From contig NZ_CP045318.1 of the NCBI RefSeq assembly GCF_009363255.1, forward strand, positions 2,469,501 through 2,533,500: 64,000 nt of DNA. The letters are read 5' to 3'. A model generated the notes under the pieces. It did no database searches. It was not told the origin of the DNA and saw only the letters and a list, made by a program, of their open reading frames with translations. The translations under genes were made by a program, and so were the position numbers. This stretch comes from Roseivivax sp. THAF197b. GTDB lineage: Bacteria > Pseudomonadota > Alphaproteobacteria > Rhodobacterales > Rhodobacteraceae. This document shows, one piece after another, positions 53,826 to 62,681 of the stretch (position 1 is the stretch's first letter; every line of letters begins with the position of its first letter).

Positions 53826-54236
53826 GCGCGGAGGGCCTGTAAGCCGGATTCTGTGTCGGACGGGCGAACCCGTCCCAGACGACCATTCCTCTGGGCCGCC
53901 CCTCGCGGAACGGCTCAAGCTGCCAACCCGGACCCCTCGGGCTGAGGCGGCCCTGCGGCGATATCCCCGAAAGGATCAGCCCGCGCGGGGTCCCTATTTG
54001 GCATTGCTCCCGGTGGGGCTTGCCATGCGGGTCCGGTTGCCCGTCCCCCGGTGGGCTCTTACCCCACCGTTTCACCCTGGCCGCCGGTTTCCCGGCGGTG
54101 GTCTGTTTTCTGTGGCGCTCTCCGTCAGGTTGCCCTGCCCGGGCGTTACCCGGCACCGTTGCCTCAGGGAGTCCGGACTTTCCTCTCTGCCCCGGCCCTT
54201 GGGTATGGGACAAAGCGGCCGTCCGGCCCTCCGCGC
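53826..54236 (-). ncRNA. rnpB: RNase P RNA, class A
   Basis: The minus strand begins near GCGGAGGGCCGGACGGCCGC. It contains the conserved GAGAGGAAAGTCCGGACTCC (CR-I) and GGTAAGAGCCCACCGG, and ends with CAGAATCCGGCTTACAGGCC followed by the P1 complement CTCCGCG. The ends pair to form P1. Length is about 410 nt; the termini are set from the P1 helix and may be off by a few bases. Confidence 0.95.
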
Positions 54237-54298
54237 ATGGGGTGCCTTACGCGCGGGGCGTTTCGCGGTCAATCGCGCAGACGGCAGGTTGCCTGCGC

Positions 54299-55024
54299 TC
54301 AGCGCAGAACGAACGGGGCATCGACGAACGCCTCAAGCGCGTCAGTCACCGCGTCGGGCGCATCGAGCATCGGGAAATGCCCCGCGCCCTCGATCCGGGT
54401 CAGCCGCGCATCGGGCGCAAGGCCCGACAGAACGTCCTGCCTGCGCGGCGGGCAAAGCGGATCATCCGCGCCGCTGATCAGATGGATGGGCTGTGTGCAC
54501 CGACGGAACGCGCCCTGGTAATCCCCCCGGCGCTGCAAGGCGCGCGCCTGTCGCAACACGATCTCGGGCCCGAGCGCCTCTACCATGCCGGCGATGCGTG
54601 CAAGCCGTGCGCCCCGCGCAATGGCATCGCCGGGCACGGCCCTGGCGAATTCGGCCTCGACCCAATCCGCGATCCGGCCTGCCCGCAGAGCGATCATGCG
54701 CGCGTCGCGCTCCGCGGCCTCGGCCGGGGTGTCGGGAAACGGCATGGGCGATATCAGAGCCAGCCGCGCCACCCGCTTGGGCGCCCTGCGCAGAATCTCC
54801 AGCGCCACGACGGAGCCCAGCCCGTGTCCGACAAGGGCCACGCGTTGCGGCAGATGGGGCAGCATGGCGCCTGCGATCTCCTCTATCCGCTCGCCACCGA
54901 CCGGCAGGGCCAGGGTGACGGGACGCGCGCGCGACAGACGCGCCATGGCATGTGAGAACAATTCGGCATTGCCGCCCAACCCCGGAATCAACACCAGGGC
55001 CTCGGTCTGCGATGCGGCACGCAT
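54299..55024 (-). CDS. Alpha/beta-fold hydrolase
   Basis: A 241-residue serine hydrolase. The nucleophile-type elbow is LVGHGLGSVVALEIL, where Gly replaces Ser in the usual G-x-S-x-G, an oddity worth noting. The oxyanion-region LVLIPGLGGNAELF and the late catalytic RIEGAGHFPMLDAPDAV (His) and SGADDPLCPPRR (Asp) are present. ATG 55024 is chosen; a GTG at 55063 would add 13 residues. The missing Ser suggests it is not a standard esterase. It is divergent from the flavoprotein gene. Confidence 0.8.
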   Translation of the reverse strand: MRAASQTEALVLIPGLGGNAELFSHAMARLSRARPVTLALPVGGERIEEIAGAMLPHLPQRVALVGHGLGSVVALEILRRAPKRVARLALISPMPFPDTPAEAAERDARMIALRAGRIADWVEAEFARAVPGDAIARGARLARIAGMVEALGPEIVLRQARALQRRGDYQGAFRRCTQPIHLISGADDPLCPPRRQDVLSGLAPDARLTRIEGAGHFPMLDAPDAVTDALEAFVDAPFVLR

Positions 55025-55171
55025 GGACACGTTCACGGTCGGGATCTTCCTGCTCTGTTGCACCTGTTCGCCGGTGCCTTTGCGAGGATGCTAGCAAAAC
55101 GCCTGCGGCGAATCTGCCCCCGAGGCGTGGTCCCTCTTGCGAAAACGCGGCACCCGTGCTTTCCGCGCCGC

Positions 55172-56359
55172 ATGCAGGTGAATACGCTCATTCTCGGGGC
55201 CGGTGCGGCGGGCATGATGTGCGCGGCCCATGCCGGGCCCGGCACGCTGGTCATCGACCACGCCAAGGCGCCGGGCGAGAAGATTCGCATCTCGGGCGGC
55301 GGGCGGTGCAATTTCACCAATCTCGATATCCAGTTCGACCGCTATCTCGGCCAGAACCCGCATTTCCACAAATCCGCCATGTCGCGCTACACGCAGTGGG
55401 ATTTCATCGCGCGAGTGTCCGAGGCGGGCATTCCGTGGCACGAAAAGACGCTCGGCCAATTGTTCTGTGACACAAGCGCCAAGGACATCATCTCACTCCT
55501 GCGACATGACATGGAGGCTGCAGGCGCCGATCTGTGGCTGCGCACATCGCTGGTCGATCTGAGCCATGCAGACGGCATATTCACTGCAATCCTTGAGCGC
55601 GAAGGCACGCGGCGTACCGTGAAGGCACGGAACCTCGTCCTCGCCACCGGCGGCAAATCCATCCCCAAGATGGGCGCCACGGGTATGTCCTATGACATCG
55701 CGCGCCGCTTCGGACACTCCATCACCGAAACCCGCCCCGCCCTCGTCCCGCTGACTTTCCCCGATGGCAAGTTCAAACCCTTGTCGGGCGTCGCCTGCCC
55801 CGCCCGCGCGGGTTGCAACGGCACCACCTTCGACGAGGCGCTGCTGTTCACCCATCGGGGCCTTTCGGGCCCGTCGATTCTGCAGATCTCCAGCTATTGG
55901 CGCGAAGGCGACGCGGTGTCACTGGATCTCTTGCCCGAGGTCGACCTCACCGCGACCCTCTCCGAGAAACGCCGCAGCGATGGCAAGAAGCAGATCGCGA
56001 CCGAGCTTGTCCGCCATCTGCCGCAACGGCTGGTGGAATACCTCGCAGGCGAGATGGACCTGTCGGGTCGTCTAGGCGATCTCTCCGACGCCCGCATCGC
56101 CGAAATCGCGGGTGCGCTGTCGGATTGGCAGGTCCGGCCCGGCGGCACGGAAGGCTACCGCACCGCGGAGGTGACTCTGGGCGGCATCGCCACCGACGAC
56201 ATCTCCTCGAAGACCATGATGTCGGCGCATCTGCCCGGTCTCTACATGATCGGCGAGGCCGTCGATGTGACCGGCTGGCTCGGAGGCTACAACTTTCAAT
56301 GGGCCTGGTCATCGGGCTGGGCGGCAGGCCAGGCCATCGTGGAGCGCGGGCCGCGCTGA
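55172..56359 (+). CDS. HI0933/YhiN-type FAD-dependent oxidoreductase
   Basis: A 395-residue flavoprotein. The dinucleotide motif is LILGAGAAGMMCAAHAG. The family signatures GEKIRISGGGRCNFTN, KSIPKMGATGMSYDIARRFG and the C-terminal GEAVDVTGWLGGYNFQWAWS are all present. Start ATG 55172 gives MQVNTLILG. Members have been linked to tRNA or bile-acid reductions (BaiN), but the bacterial role is generally unclear. Confidence 0.9.
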   Translation: MQVNTLILGAGAAGMMCAAHAGPGTLVIDHAKAPGEKIRISGGGRCNFTNLDIQFDRYLGQNPHFHKSAMSRYTQWDFIARVSEAGIPWHEKTLGQLFCDTSAKDIISLLRHDMEAAGADLWLRTSLVDLSHADGIFTAILEREGTRRTVKARNLVLATGGKSIPKMGATGMSYDIARRFGHSITETRPALVPLTFPDGKFKPLSGVACPARAGCNGTTFDEALLFTHRGLSGPSILQISSYWREGDAVSLDLLPEVDLTATLSEKRRSDGKKQIATELVRHLPQRLVEYLAGEMDLSGRLGDLSDARIAEIAGALSDWQVRPGGTEGYRTAEVTLGGIATDDISSKTMMSAHLPGLYMIGEAVDVTGWLGGYNFQWAWSSGWAAGQAIVERGPR

Positions 56360-56449
56360 GCGCGCGGTTTGCAACACTTCCGTGACACTCGGGGCCAATG
56401 AGCACGGCGCCGTCTTGAAATCGTCACGCAACCGATACAAATCGGGAGG

Positions 56450-57139
56450 ATGTTCAAGCCCGGCTCCCCCAGTTCCGTCACCCGTGACATGCAGCGCGCG
56501 ATTGCCGCGCAGGTGCCGCGCAAGGTCGCGCGTGATCTGTGGAACCGGGTGCGCTACGGCACCGAAGCCCCCCAAAGCGACGAATGCATCTGGGTCGACC
56601 CGCTTGCGGTCAAGCATTCCTATATCGGCACGGGCGACGTGCCCTTGCGCCGCTCGAATTCCGGGCAGGTCCTGCCCGGAGATTGGGACCTGAATGTCCG
56701 GCCACTGGTGGCGAATACGAAGGAAATCTCCTGCCGCCTGCACTTCGTCGAGGGCCTGCCCTGGCGGGAGACACCGATCTACCAGAAGCTGAAGGGTCTA
56801 ATCGAGGCCGGCAAACGCCCCGATGCGCTCTCCTCCATCGAGGAACTTGACGCGCGCTACGAACGGCTGGACCGCCTGTGGGAATATGCCCGCCGCGAAG
56901 GGCTGCGGCCGCGCCGGGATACGCCGGATTATTACCGCCGCGAACATGGTGGCATTCTGGTCCATGTGGGCCGGGACGGGCGCCTGATCCGGTCGGGCGG
57001 CGCGATGCATCGCTTCGCGGTGGCGCGCCTTCTGCAATTGCCGCGCATTCCCGCCCAGCTGGGCGCGGTCCACCCCGCCGCACTCAAGGCCGGGTATCTC
57101 GACGCGCTGCGTCAGCCGCCCAGCACGGCCCGGACCTGA
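56450..57139 (+). CDS. Conserved hypothetical protein, ParB-like region
   Basis: A 229-residue soluble protein of unknown function. It contains [15 protein letters not shown], an acidic helical middle, and [20 protein letters not shown] followed by [10 protein letters not shown]. That end resembles the G-G-x-H-R-x-x-A pattern of ParB/Srx-type folds. The start is ATG 56450. Its 3' end overlaps the convergent murD gene by 28 bp. I would not assign a reaction. Confidence 0.75.
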   Translation: MFKPGSPSSVTRDMQRAIAAQVPRKVARDLWNRVRYGTEAPQSDECIWVDPLAVKHSYIGTGDVPLRRSNSGQVLPGDWDLNVRPLVANTKEISCRLHFVEGLPWRETPIYQKLKGLIEAGKRPDALSSIEELDARYERLDRLWEYARREGLRPRRDTPDYYRREHGGILVHVGRDGRLIRSGGAMHRFAVARLLQLPRIPAQLGAVHPAALKAGYLDALRQPPSTART

Positions 57140-58515
57140 GCCACGAAATCCTCGCCCCGGCGTTCGAAATTGTCGTATTGATCGAAGCTTGCGGCTGCGG
57201 GCGCCAATAGCACGACCTCTCCGGGCTCTGCCTCTGCTGCCGCGCGGGCGACGGCTGTGGCCATGTCGGTGCAGACCTCCGCCTCGGTCGCGTCGAGACC
57301 CAGCGCAAATTGCGCCGCCTCCCGGCCGATCACGTAGGCTTTCGCTACATGCGGCAGGCCGGGCGCCAGCGCCGCGAGCCCGCCTTCCTTCATCAGGCCG
57401 CCGCAGACCCACCGGATTCGATCGAACGCCAAGAGCGCCTTCAGCGCCGCATCCACATTGGTGGCCTTGCTGTCATTGACGAAGCGAACGCCATCGCGCT
57501 CCGCCACGATCTGGCTGCGATGCGGCAAACCCTGGAAGGTGCGCAAAGCCGCCTCGATCTGGCGCGGACCGAGACCCAGCGTGCGTGCCGCCGCATAGGC
57601 CGCGCAGGCGTTCTGATGGTTATGCGCACCGGGCAGGCCCGGAATATCGCGCAGATCGATGGAGCCGACCTGCTTGCCCTTGCGCCATTCGGTCAGGAAG
57701 CCCTTGCGCGCCTGCACGATCCAGCCCGGCCCCGAAAGCTTCTGCCCGACCGAGACCCGGATCACCCGGTCATCCGAGCGCGCTGTGGCCAGCTGGTTGG
57801 CGAGATACCGCCCCTCGGGCTCATCGACACCGATGACGGCGCGGTCCGGCCCCCCTTCCGCGAAGAGCCGCCGCTTGGCCGCGAAATAGCCCCCATGGCC
57901 CGCATGTCGGTCCAGGTGATCGGCGCTGAGATTGGTGAAGACCGCGATGTCGGGTGTGAGCGCGCGCGCAAGCTCGGTCTGGTAGGAGGAGAGCTCAAGC
58001 ACCACGACGCCCGCCTCCCCCGGCGGGTCGATATCCAGCACACCGCGCCCGATATTGCCCGCAAGCTGGACGTCACGCCCCGCCTCTTCGAGGATATGAT
58101 GGATCAGCGCCGAGGTGGTGGATTTCCCGTTCGATCCCGTCACGGCCACGACCTTCGGCGGCGTTTCCAGATCGTCCCATGCGCCCGAGGAAAGCGCGCG
58201 GAAAAAGAGCCCGATGTCATTATCGACGGGCACGCCCGCCTCATAGGCCGCCGCGATCACGGGGTTCGGCGCGGGGTAGAGATGCGGGATGCCCGGACTT
58301 GTCACCAGCAGCGTAAGATCATCGAGCGCGCCGGGCTTGCCGAGGGCCCGGGTCTCGAACCCCGAAGCCTCGGCGCGGGCGCGCGCTTCGGGGTTGTCGT
58401 CCCAAAGGATGGGATGCGCACCGCCCTCGCGCAATGCGGCCGCCGCCGAAAGACCACTGCGCCCGAGGCCCAGAATTCCCACCTTTTCGCCTTCGAACCC
58501 ATGCACCGGAATCAT
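57112..58515 (-). CDS. murD: UDP-N-acetylmuramoyl-L-alanine:D-glutamate ligase
   Basis: Mur ligase adding D-Glu to UDP-MurNAc-Ala, 467 residues. It shows the N-terminal Rossmann [17 protein letters not shown], the P-loop [18 protein letters not shown], the Mur motif [20 protein letters not shown] and [20 protein letters not shown]. It is the last gene of the mur run in this window and overlaps an unrelated convergent gene by 28 bp. Confidence 0.96.
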   Translation of the reverse strand: MIPVHGFEGEKVGILGLGRSGLSAAAALREGGAHPILWDDNPEARARAEASGFETRALGKPGALDDLTLLVTSPGIPHLYPAPNPVIAAAYEAGVPVDNDIGLFFRALSSGAWDDLETPPKVVAVTGSNGKSTTSALIHHILEEAGRDVQLAGNIGRGVLDIDPPGEAGVVVLELSSYQTELARALTPDIAVFTNLSADHLDRHAGHGGYFAAKRRLFAEGGPDRAVIGVDEPEGRYLANQLATARSDDRVIRVSVGQKLSGPGWIVQARKGFLTEWRKGKQVGSIDLRDIPGLPGAHNHQNACAAYAAARTLGLGPRQIEAALRTFQGLPHRSQIVAERDGVRFVNDSKATNVDAALKALLAFDRIRWVCGGLMKEGGLAALAPGLPHVAKAYVIGREAAQFALGLDATEAEVCTDMATAVARAAAEAEPGEVVLLAPAAASFDQYDNFERRGEDFVAQVRAVLGG

Positions 58516-58577
58516 GTCCGCCCCCCGTCTTTCATCCAGCCCAAGCGCTAGGATATCCGGGGCCGGTTTGGAAGGGC

Positions 58578-59798
58578 TCAGCGCCGCTCATCCGGGCCGG
58601 GCAGCAAGCCGTAGCGTGCGGCCAGCCGCCAGACATGGTCCGGCACCATGTTCTTGATCTTCGCGGGATGGGCGCGGCGCAGATGCAGGATCGTCTCGAT
58701 GGCTTTCATCTCCAGCCGGGCGCGGGCAAATTCGAGCCCGCGCGGCCCGATCCGCGGCTGCAGGAACGACACGACGGGCCGCAGCGCCCGCGGCATGCGG
58801 CGCAGCGGAAGCCCGCCCGCGGCCAGTTCGGTGTTCGTCTTGAAGCCTTGCACCGCGCTTTGCCGTTTGCCGCGCGATCCGGGCGCCTGGCGCACCAGCC
58901 TCTCGCCCAATCGGTCCAGCAAAGCCGCCCCCCGCGCATTGCGCACGATCAGCCACTGGTCCCCTTCGCCCGCCATGTAGCCCACGGTGATATCGGCCAG
59001 CCGGTTGGTATAATCGACGCAAGTCCGGCAGGTCATCGGAAAGAAATCCGGTGGCAGGTCCGACAAGGGCAGGTTCAGAAACGGCACCTCGCGCGGTTTG
59101 CGGCCGTCATCGAAGCGCAGCTCCACGCGGTAATCGGCGCGAAACTCCAGATACGAGATGGTCTCCGGCTTGGGATCGAGCCTCGCGAGGAAAGCGTGGA
59201 AATTCTCGGTCGTCGTGTTGTCCGAACAGGGCGTGCCGATCACGGTGATTTCGTCAAAGCCCAGCTCCGCCTCGAGCGCCCGGAGCGCATATACCTGACA
59301 CGGGATGCCGATCACCCCGATCCGCCGGTGCCCTGCGGCCCGCGCGGGCTCCAGCGCGGCCAGAAGCGGTGCATAGCCCATCCGCATGCCCCGCGCATGG
59401 GTCATGTCGGCCGGATCGGTCACGATCATCGGCACCGGGCGCCAGCGATCCTCCGCATCCGGGCCCATGCAAATCACCGCATCGACCGCGCCCTGTTCGA
59501 GCAGGGCCGCACCCAGCGCGGTGGTGATCCCGGTCCATTGCGCGCCCTCGGCGGGCGGTGTCAGCCGCGCGCGATACATCGCCCGTGTCACGCCGAAGAA
59601 GCCCTCATCGCCGTCCACCTCGGCGGCGCGGCCATGCACACGCGCCTCAAGCGCCGGATAATCGGGCTGAATGAACTGGCAGGCCCGCCCGCAGGCGCGC
59701 CCGTCGCCCATCCGGCTGACCCCGCAATCGGTGCAGAGGCCGGGCCGCGCGGCGCCGCCCATTTCGGGGATTGTCAGACCTGTCGTGTCGCGGGGCAT
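58578..59798 (-). CDS. bciB: FrhB/BciB-family iron-sulfur flavoprotein, probable divinyl chlorophyllide 8-vinyl-reductase
   Basis: A 406-residue protein from ATG 59798. It has the N-terminal cysteine cluster [20 protein letters not shown], then [47 protein letters not shown] and [20 protein letters not shown]. The order and the CxxC-DYxNxLAD-xxVGYM segment match the BciB group of ferredoxin-dependent 8-vinyl reductases in the F420-hydrogenase beta family. BciB reduces the C8 vinyl group in (bacterio)chlorophyll synthesis. Other members of the family have different substrates, so the call is probable. It interrupts the mur cluster between mraY and murD and has a PpsR-like site upstream. Confidence 0.72.
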   Translation of the reverse strand: MPRDTTGLTIPEMGGAARPGLCTDCGVSRMGDGRACGRACQFIQPDYPALEARVHGRAAEVDGDEGFFGVTRAMYRARLTPPAEGAQWTGITTALGAALLEQGAVDAVICMGPDAEDRWRPVPMIVTDPADMTHARGMRMGYAPLLAALEPARAAGHRRIGVIGIPCQVYALRALEAELGFDEITVIGTPCSDNTTTENFHAFLARLDPKPETISYLEFRADYRVELRFDDGRKPREVPFLNLPLSDLPPDFFPMTCRTCVDYTNRLADITVGYMAGEGDQWLIVRNARGAALLDRLGERLVRQAPGSRGKRQSAVQGFKTNTELAAGGLPLRRMPRALRPVVSFLQPRIGPRGLEFARARLEMKAIETILHLRRAHPAKIKNMVPDHVWRLAARYGLLPGPDERR

Positions 59799-59821
59799 GG
59801 GTCGTCCTTGACTGGGAACAC

Positions 59822-59839
59822 TGTCAACCTTAGCTGACA
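59822..59839. promoter_or_regulatory. PpsR/CrtJ-like site (TGT-N12-ACA) upstream of bciB-like gene
   Basis: The sequence contains CTGTCA and TGACAG, a perfect 6-bp inverted repeat with 8 bases between. It fulfils the PpsR consensus TGT-N12-ACA. It lies 23 bp upstream of the start codon, where binding would block transcription. Confidence 0.5.
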
Positions 59840-60115
59840 GCGCCGCCTCACGAAACACCCAAGACCATATCCGCCCGCGCGTCCCACCCAAGGCCCGTCG
59901 TGCCGCCCCAATGTCACGACCGGACCAAAAATACCTCTCGGGGGAGTGCGAGGGGGCAGACAGCCCCCTCGCTCTTTTTTGGTGCGCCATTTCTCAAGCG
60001 AAATGACGGTGGAGCAGACAGCCCCCTCTCTTTCAGCCACGCAGCCTTCGAAACGCCAGATCAGACGCGTTTAAATCACATGATCCCGTAGGGTGGGTGA
60101 AAACCCACCAAACCC
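59840..60115. other. Intergenic region mraY-bciB with hairpin and 15-bp repeats
   Basis: No gene. At 59948-59972 a perfect 10-bp stem (GCGAGGGGGC / GCCCCCTCGC) with loop AGACA is followed by TCTTTTTT on the plus strand, although no plus-strand gene precedes it. The 15-mer GCAGACAGCCCCCTC occurs at 59956-59970 and again at 60014-60028, each followed by a CT-rich run. This looks like a dispersed repeat unit or a decayed terminator pair after mraY. Confidence 0.6.
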
Positions 60116-61198
60116 TCACCGCACCTTCAGCGTCGCCAGTCCAATCAGCGCAAGGATGAGCGAGATGATCCAGAACCGGATCACGATCTGCGGCTCGGCC
60201 CAGCCCTTTTTCTCGTAGTGATGATGGATCGGCGCCATCAGGAAGACGCGCTTGCCGGTGCGCTTGAAATACAGAACCTGAATGATGACCGAGAGCGCCT
60301 CGACGACGAAAAGTCCGCCCACGATGGCCAGAACGATCTCGTGCTTCGTGGCGACCGCGATGGCGCCCAGCGCGCCACCCAGTGCGAGCGATCCGGTATC
60401 GCCCATGAAGACCGCGGCAGGCGGCGCGTTGTACCACAGAAAGCCCAAGCCCCCGCCAAAGATGCCGGCGGTGAAGATCAGCAATTCGCCGGTGCCGGGC
60501 ACGTAATGCACGTCGAGATACTCGGTCACGTCGACCCGGCCCACCGCATAGGCGATGATCCCGAGCGTGCCGGCCGCGATCATCACCGGCATGATTGCCA
60601 GCCCGTCGAGCCCGTCCGTGAGGTTCACCGCATTGGCCGAGCCCACGATCACGATGATCGAGAACGGCACGAAGAACAGACCCATATCCAGCAGGAAGTT
60701 CTTGAAGAAGGGAAAGGCCAGCTGCCCGGTCAGGGCCTCGGGATGATAGAGGCTCGCCCAGAACCCCGCGACCGCCGCGATCAGGAACCCCAGCAACAGC
60801 CGCACCTTGCCCGACACGCCCGCGGAAGTCTGCTTGCTGACCTTGGCGTAATCATCGGCAAACCCGATCGCGGCATAGGACATGGTCACGAAAAGCACGA
60901 GCCAGACGAACGCATTGTCGAGCCGCGCCCAGAGCAGCGTCGAGGTCAGAAGCGCCCCCACGATCAGAAGCCCGCCCATGGTGGGCGTGCCCGCCTTCGC
61001 GATATGCCCCTCGGGACCGTCGCCGCGGATGGGCTGCCCCTTGCCTTGCGTCCGGCGCAACACGTTGATCAGCGGCTGTCCGAACAGGAAGCCGAAGATC
61101 AGCGCCGTCAGAAAGGCGCCGCCCGCGCGGAAGGTGATGTAGCGGAACAGGTTGAAGGCACCGCCCCCGTCCGACAGCTCGGCCAGCCAATAGAGCAT
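60116..61198 (-). CDS. mraY: Phospho-N-acetylmuramoyl-pentapeptide transferase
   Basis: Polytopic membrane enzyme making lipid I, 360 residues. Conserved motifs are [32 protein letters not shown] (the aspartate pair), [14 protein letters not shown] and [16 protein letters not shown]. It lies 33 bp after murF. It begins [20 protein letters not shown], as usual. Confidence 0.97.
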   Translation of the reverse strand: MLYWLAELSDGGGAFNLFRYITFRAGGAFLTALIFGFLFGQPLINVLRRTQGKGQPIRGDGPEGHIAKAGTPTMGGLLIVGALLTSTLLWARLDNAFVWLVLFVTMSYAAIGFADDYAKVSKQTSAGVSGKVRLLLGFLIAAVAGFWASLYHPEALTGQLAFPFFKNFLLDMGLFFVPFSIIVIVGSANAVNLTDGLDGLAIMPVMIAAGTLGIIAYAVGRVDVTEYLDVHYVPGTGELLIFTAGIFGGGLGFLWYNAPPAAVFMGDTGSLALGGALGAIAVATKHEIVLAIVGGLFVVEALSVIIQVLYFKRTGKRVFLMAPIHHHYEKKGWAEPQIVIRFWIISLILALIGLATLKVR

Positions 61199-61231
61199 GC
61201 GAAAGGGTCCTTTCTCAGATAATCCGCCCGT

Positions 61232-62662
61232 TCAGGACGGCTCCGCGCCTTGGCGCATTTTCCGGATAGCGTCAACCAGCCGCCCCAATCCCATGGACAG
61301 GGAGGCCTTGACCAGAACGACATCGCCCGCATCGAGATCGCGCGCCAGCCGCGCCCGCATCCCGTCCACGTCTTCGGCCCAATGGCCGCGCTTGTCGGTG
61401 GGCAGCGCCTGCCAGAGCGCATGCATCAAGGGGCCCACGCAATGCACGCGGTCGATCTTCTCCATCGCGGGATGATCCGCGAGCCCCGCATGCAAGGCCT
61501 TCGCCTCCGGTCCCAGCTCCTTCATGTCGCCGAGATAGGCAATGCGGCGGCCCTTGCCGACGCGGCCCACATCATGGCGCGGCACGGCGCCCGCCAGCAC
61601 CTCCAGCGAGGCGGCAACAGAGGCGGGGTTGGCGTTGTAGCTGTCGTCGATCAGTTCAAGCCAGGCGTCCCGATCCGCCATGTCGAGGCTGATGCGCTCG
61701 CGGTGGCCCCGCCCCGCACCGGGTGTCCAGGCCCCGAGGTCCAAGAGCGCCCGCGCCTGATCGAGACCGAGTGCATCCACTGTCGCCAGAACCGCCAGCG
61801 CATTGACCGCGAAATGCCGCCCCGGCACCGCGACCTTGTAAAGCACCATCTCCTCGCCCAGGCGAAGCTGCCCCACCGTGGCGCTGTCGCCCACGCGGAT
61901 CTCGGTGCCGCGATACAGACAATCGGTCCCTTCACCGAAGCTGACGGCATGGGCCGCCCGGGTCTCCGCCGCCTCGCGCAAAATCTCTGCCGTCGCCACA
62001 TCGCCGTTGTAGATCGCCGTGCCCCCGGGCTCGAGCCCCTCGAAGATCGCGGCCTTCTCGCTTGCAATGCCCGCGATATTCTCGAAGGCTTCCAGATGCG
62101 CAGGCGCGACGATGGTCACCATGGCCACATGCGGCCGGGCCATTCGGGCCAGAGGCGCAATCTCGCCGGGATGGTTCATGCCGATCTCGATCACCGCGAA
62201 TTCGGTGTCGCGCGGCATCCGCGCGAGCGTCAGCGGCACACCCCAATGATTGTTGTAGGAGGCTTCGGCTGCATGGGTTTTCCCCTGCCCGCCCAGCACT
62301 TTGCGCAGCATCTCCTTGGTAGAGGTCTTGCCGACGGAGCCCGTGACCGCGACCACGCGCGCCTCTGTCCGCGCCCGCGCCGCCTGCCCCAGAGCTTCGA
62401 GCGCGGTCTGCACATCCTCGACCACCAGAAGAGGCGCGTCGGCGGGCACGCCCTCGGGGACATGATCGACAAGGGCCGCAGCGGCGCCCTTCTCCAGCGC
62501 TTGCGCGACGAAATCATGCCCGTCCCGCGCCGCTTTCAGCGCCACGAATAGATCCCCCGGCGCGAGGGTCCGGGTGTCGATCGACACGCCACTCGCATTC
62601 CAATCCGCCGTGGCGCGCCCGCCCGTGGCTTCCGCGGCCTCGACGCTGGTCCAAAGGCTCAT
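61232..62662 (-). CDS. murF: UDP-N-acetylmuramoyl-tripeptide:D-alanyl-D-alanine ligase
   Basis: Mur ligase adding D-Ala-D-Ala, 476 residues from ATG 62662 (MSLWTSVEAAEATGGRATA). Motifs are VDTRTL-like GVSIDTRTLAPGDLFVALKA, the P-loop AVTGSVGKTSTKEML, EIGMNHPGEIAPLARMARPH and DDSYNANPASVAASLEVL. It lies 19 bp after murE. Confidence 0.97.
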   Translation of the reverse strand: MSLWTSVEAAEATGGRATADWNASGVSIDTRTLAPGDLFVALKAARDGHDFVAQALEKGAAAALVDHVPEGVPADAPLLVVEDVQTALEALGQAARARTEARVVAVTGSVGKTSTKEMLRKVLGGQGKTHAAEASYNNHWGVPLTLARMPRDTEFAVIEIGMNHPGEIAPLARMARPHVAMVTIVAPAHLEAFENIAGIASEKAAIFEGLEPGGTAIYNGDVATAEILREAAETRAAHAVSFGEGTDCLYRGTEIRVGDSATVGQLRLGEEMVLYKVAVPGRHFAVNALAVLATVDALGLDQARALLDLGAWTPGAGRGHRERISLDMADRDAWLELIDDSYNANPASVAASLEVLAGAVPRHDVGRVGKGRRIAYLGDMKELGPEAKALHAGLADHPAMEKIDRVHCVGPLMHALWQALPTDKRGHWAEDVDGMRARLARDLDAGDVVLVKASLSMGLGRLVDAIRKMRQGAEPS

Positions 62663-62681
62663 GATCTGCCCCCTTCGATCC

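Noticed and set aside
53767..54213. A minus-strand frame of 148 codons
   Set aside because: It lies within the RNase P RNA gene, whose conserved helices explain the sequence.
56450..57139. ParB chromosome-partitioning protein
   Set aside because: Only a short GG..HR-like pattern is shared; the helix-turn-helix and ParB boxes are missing.
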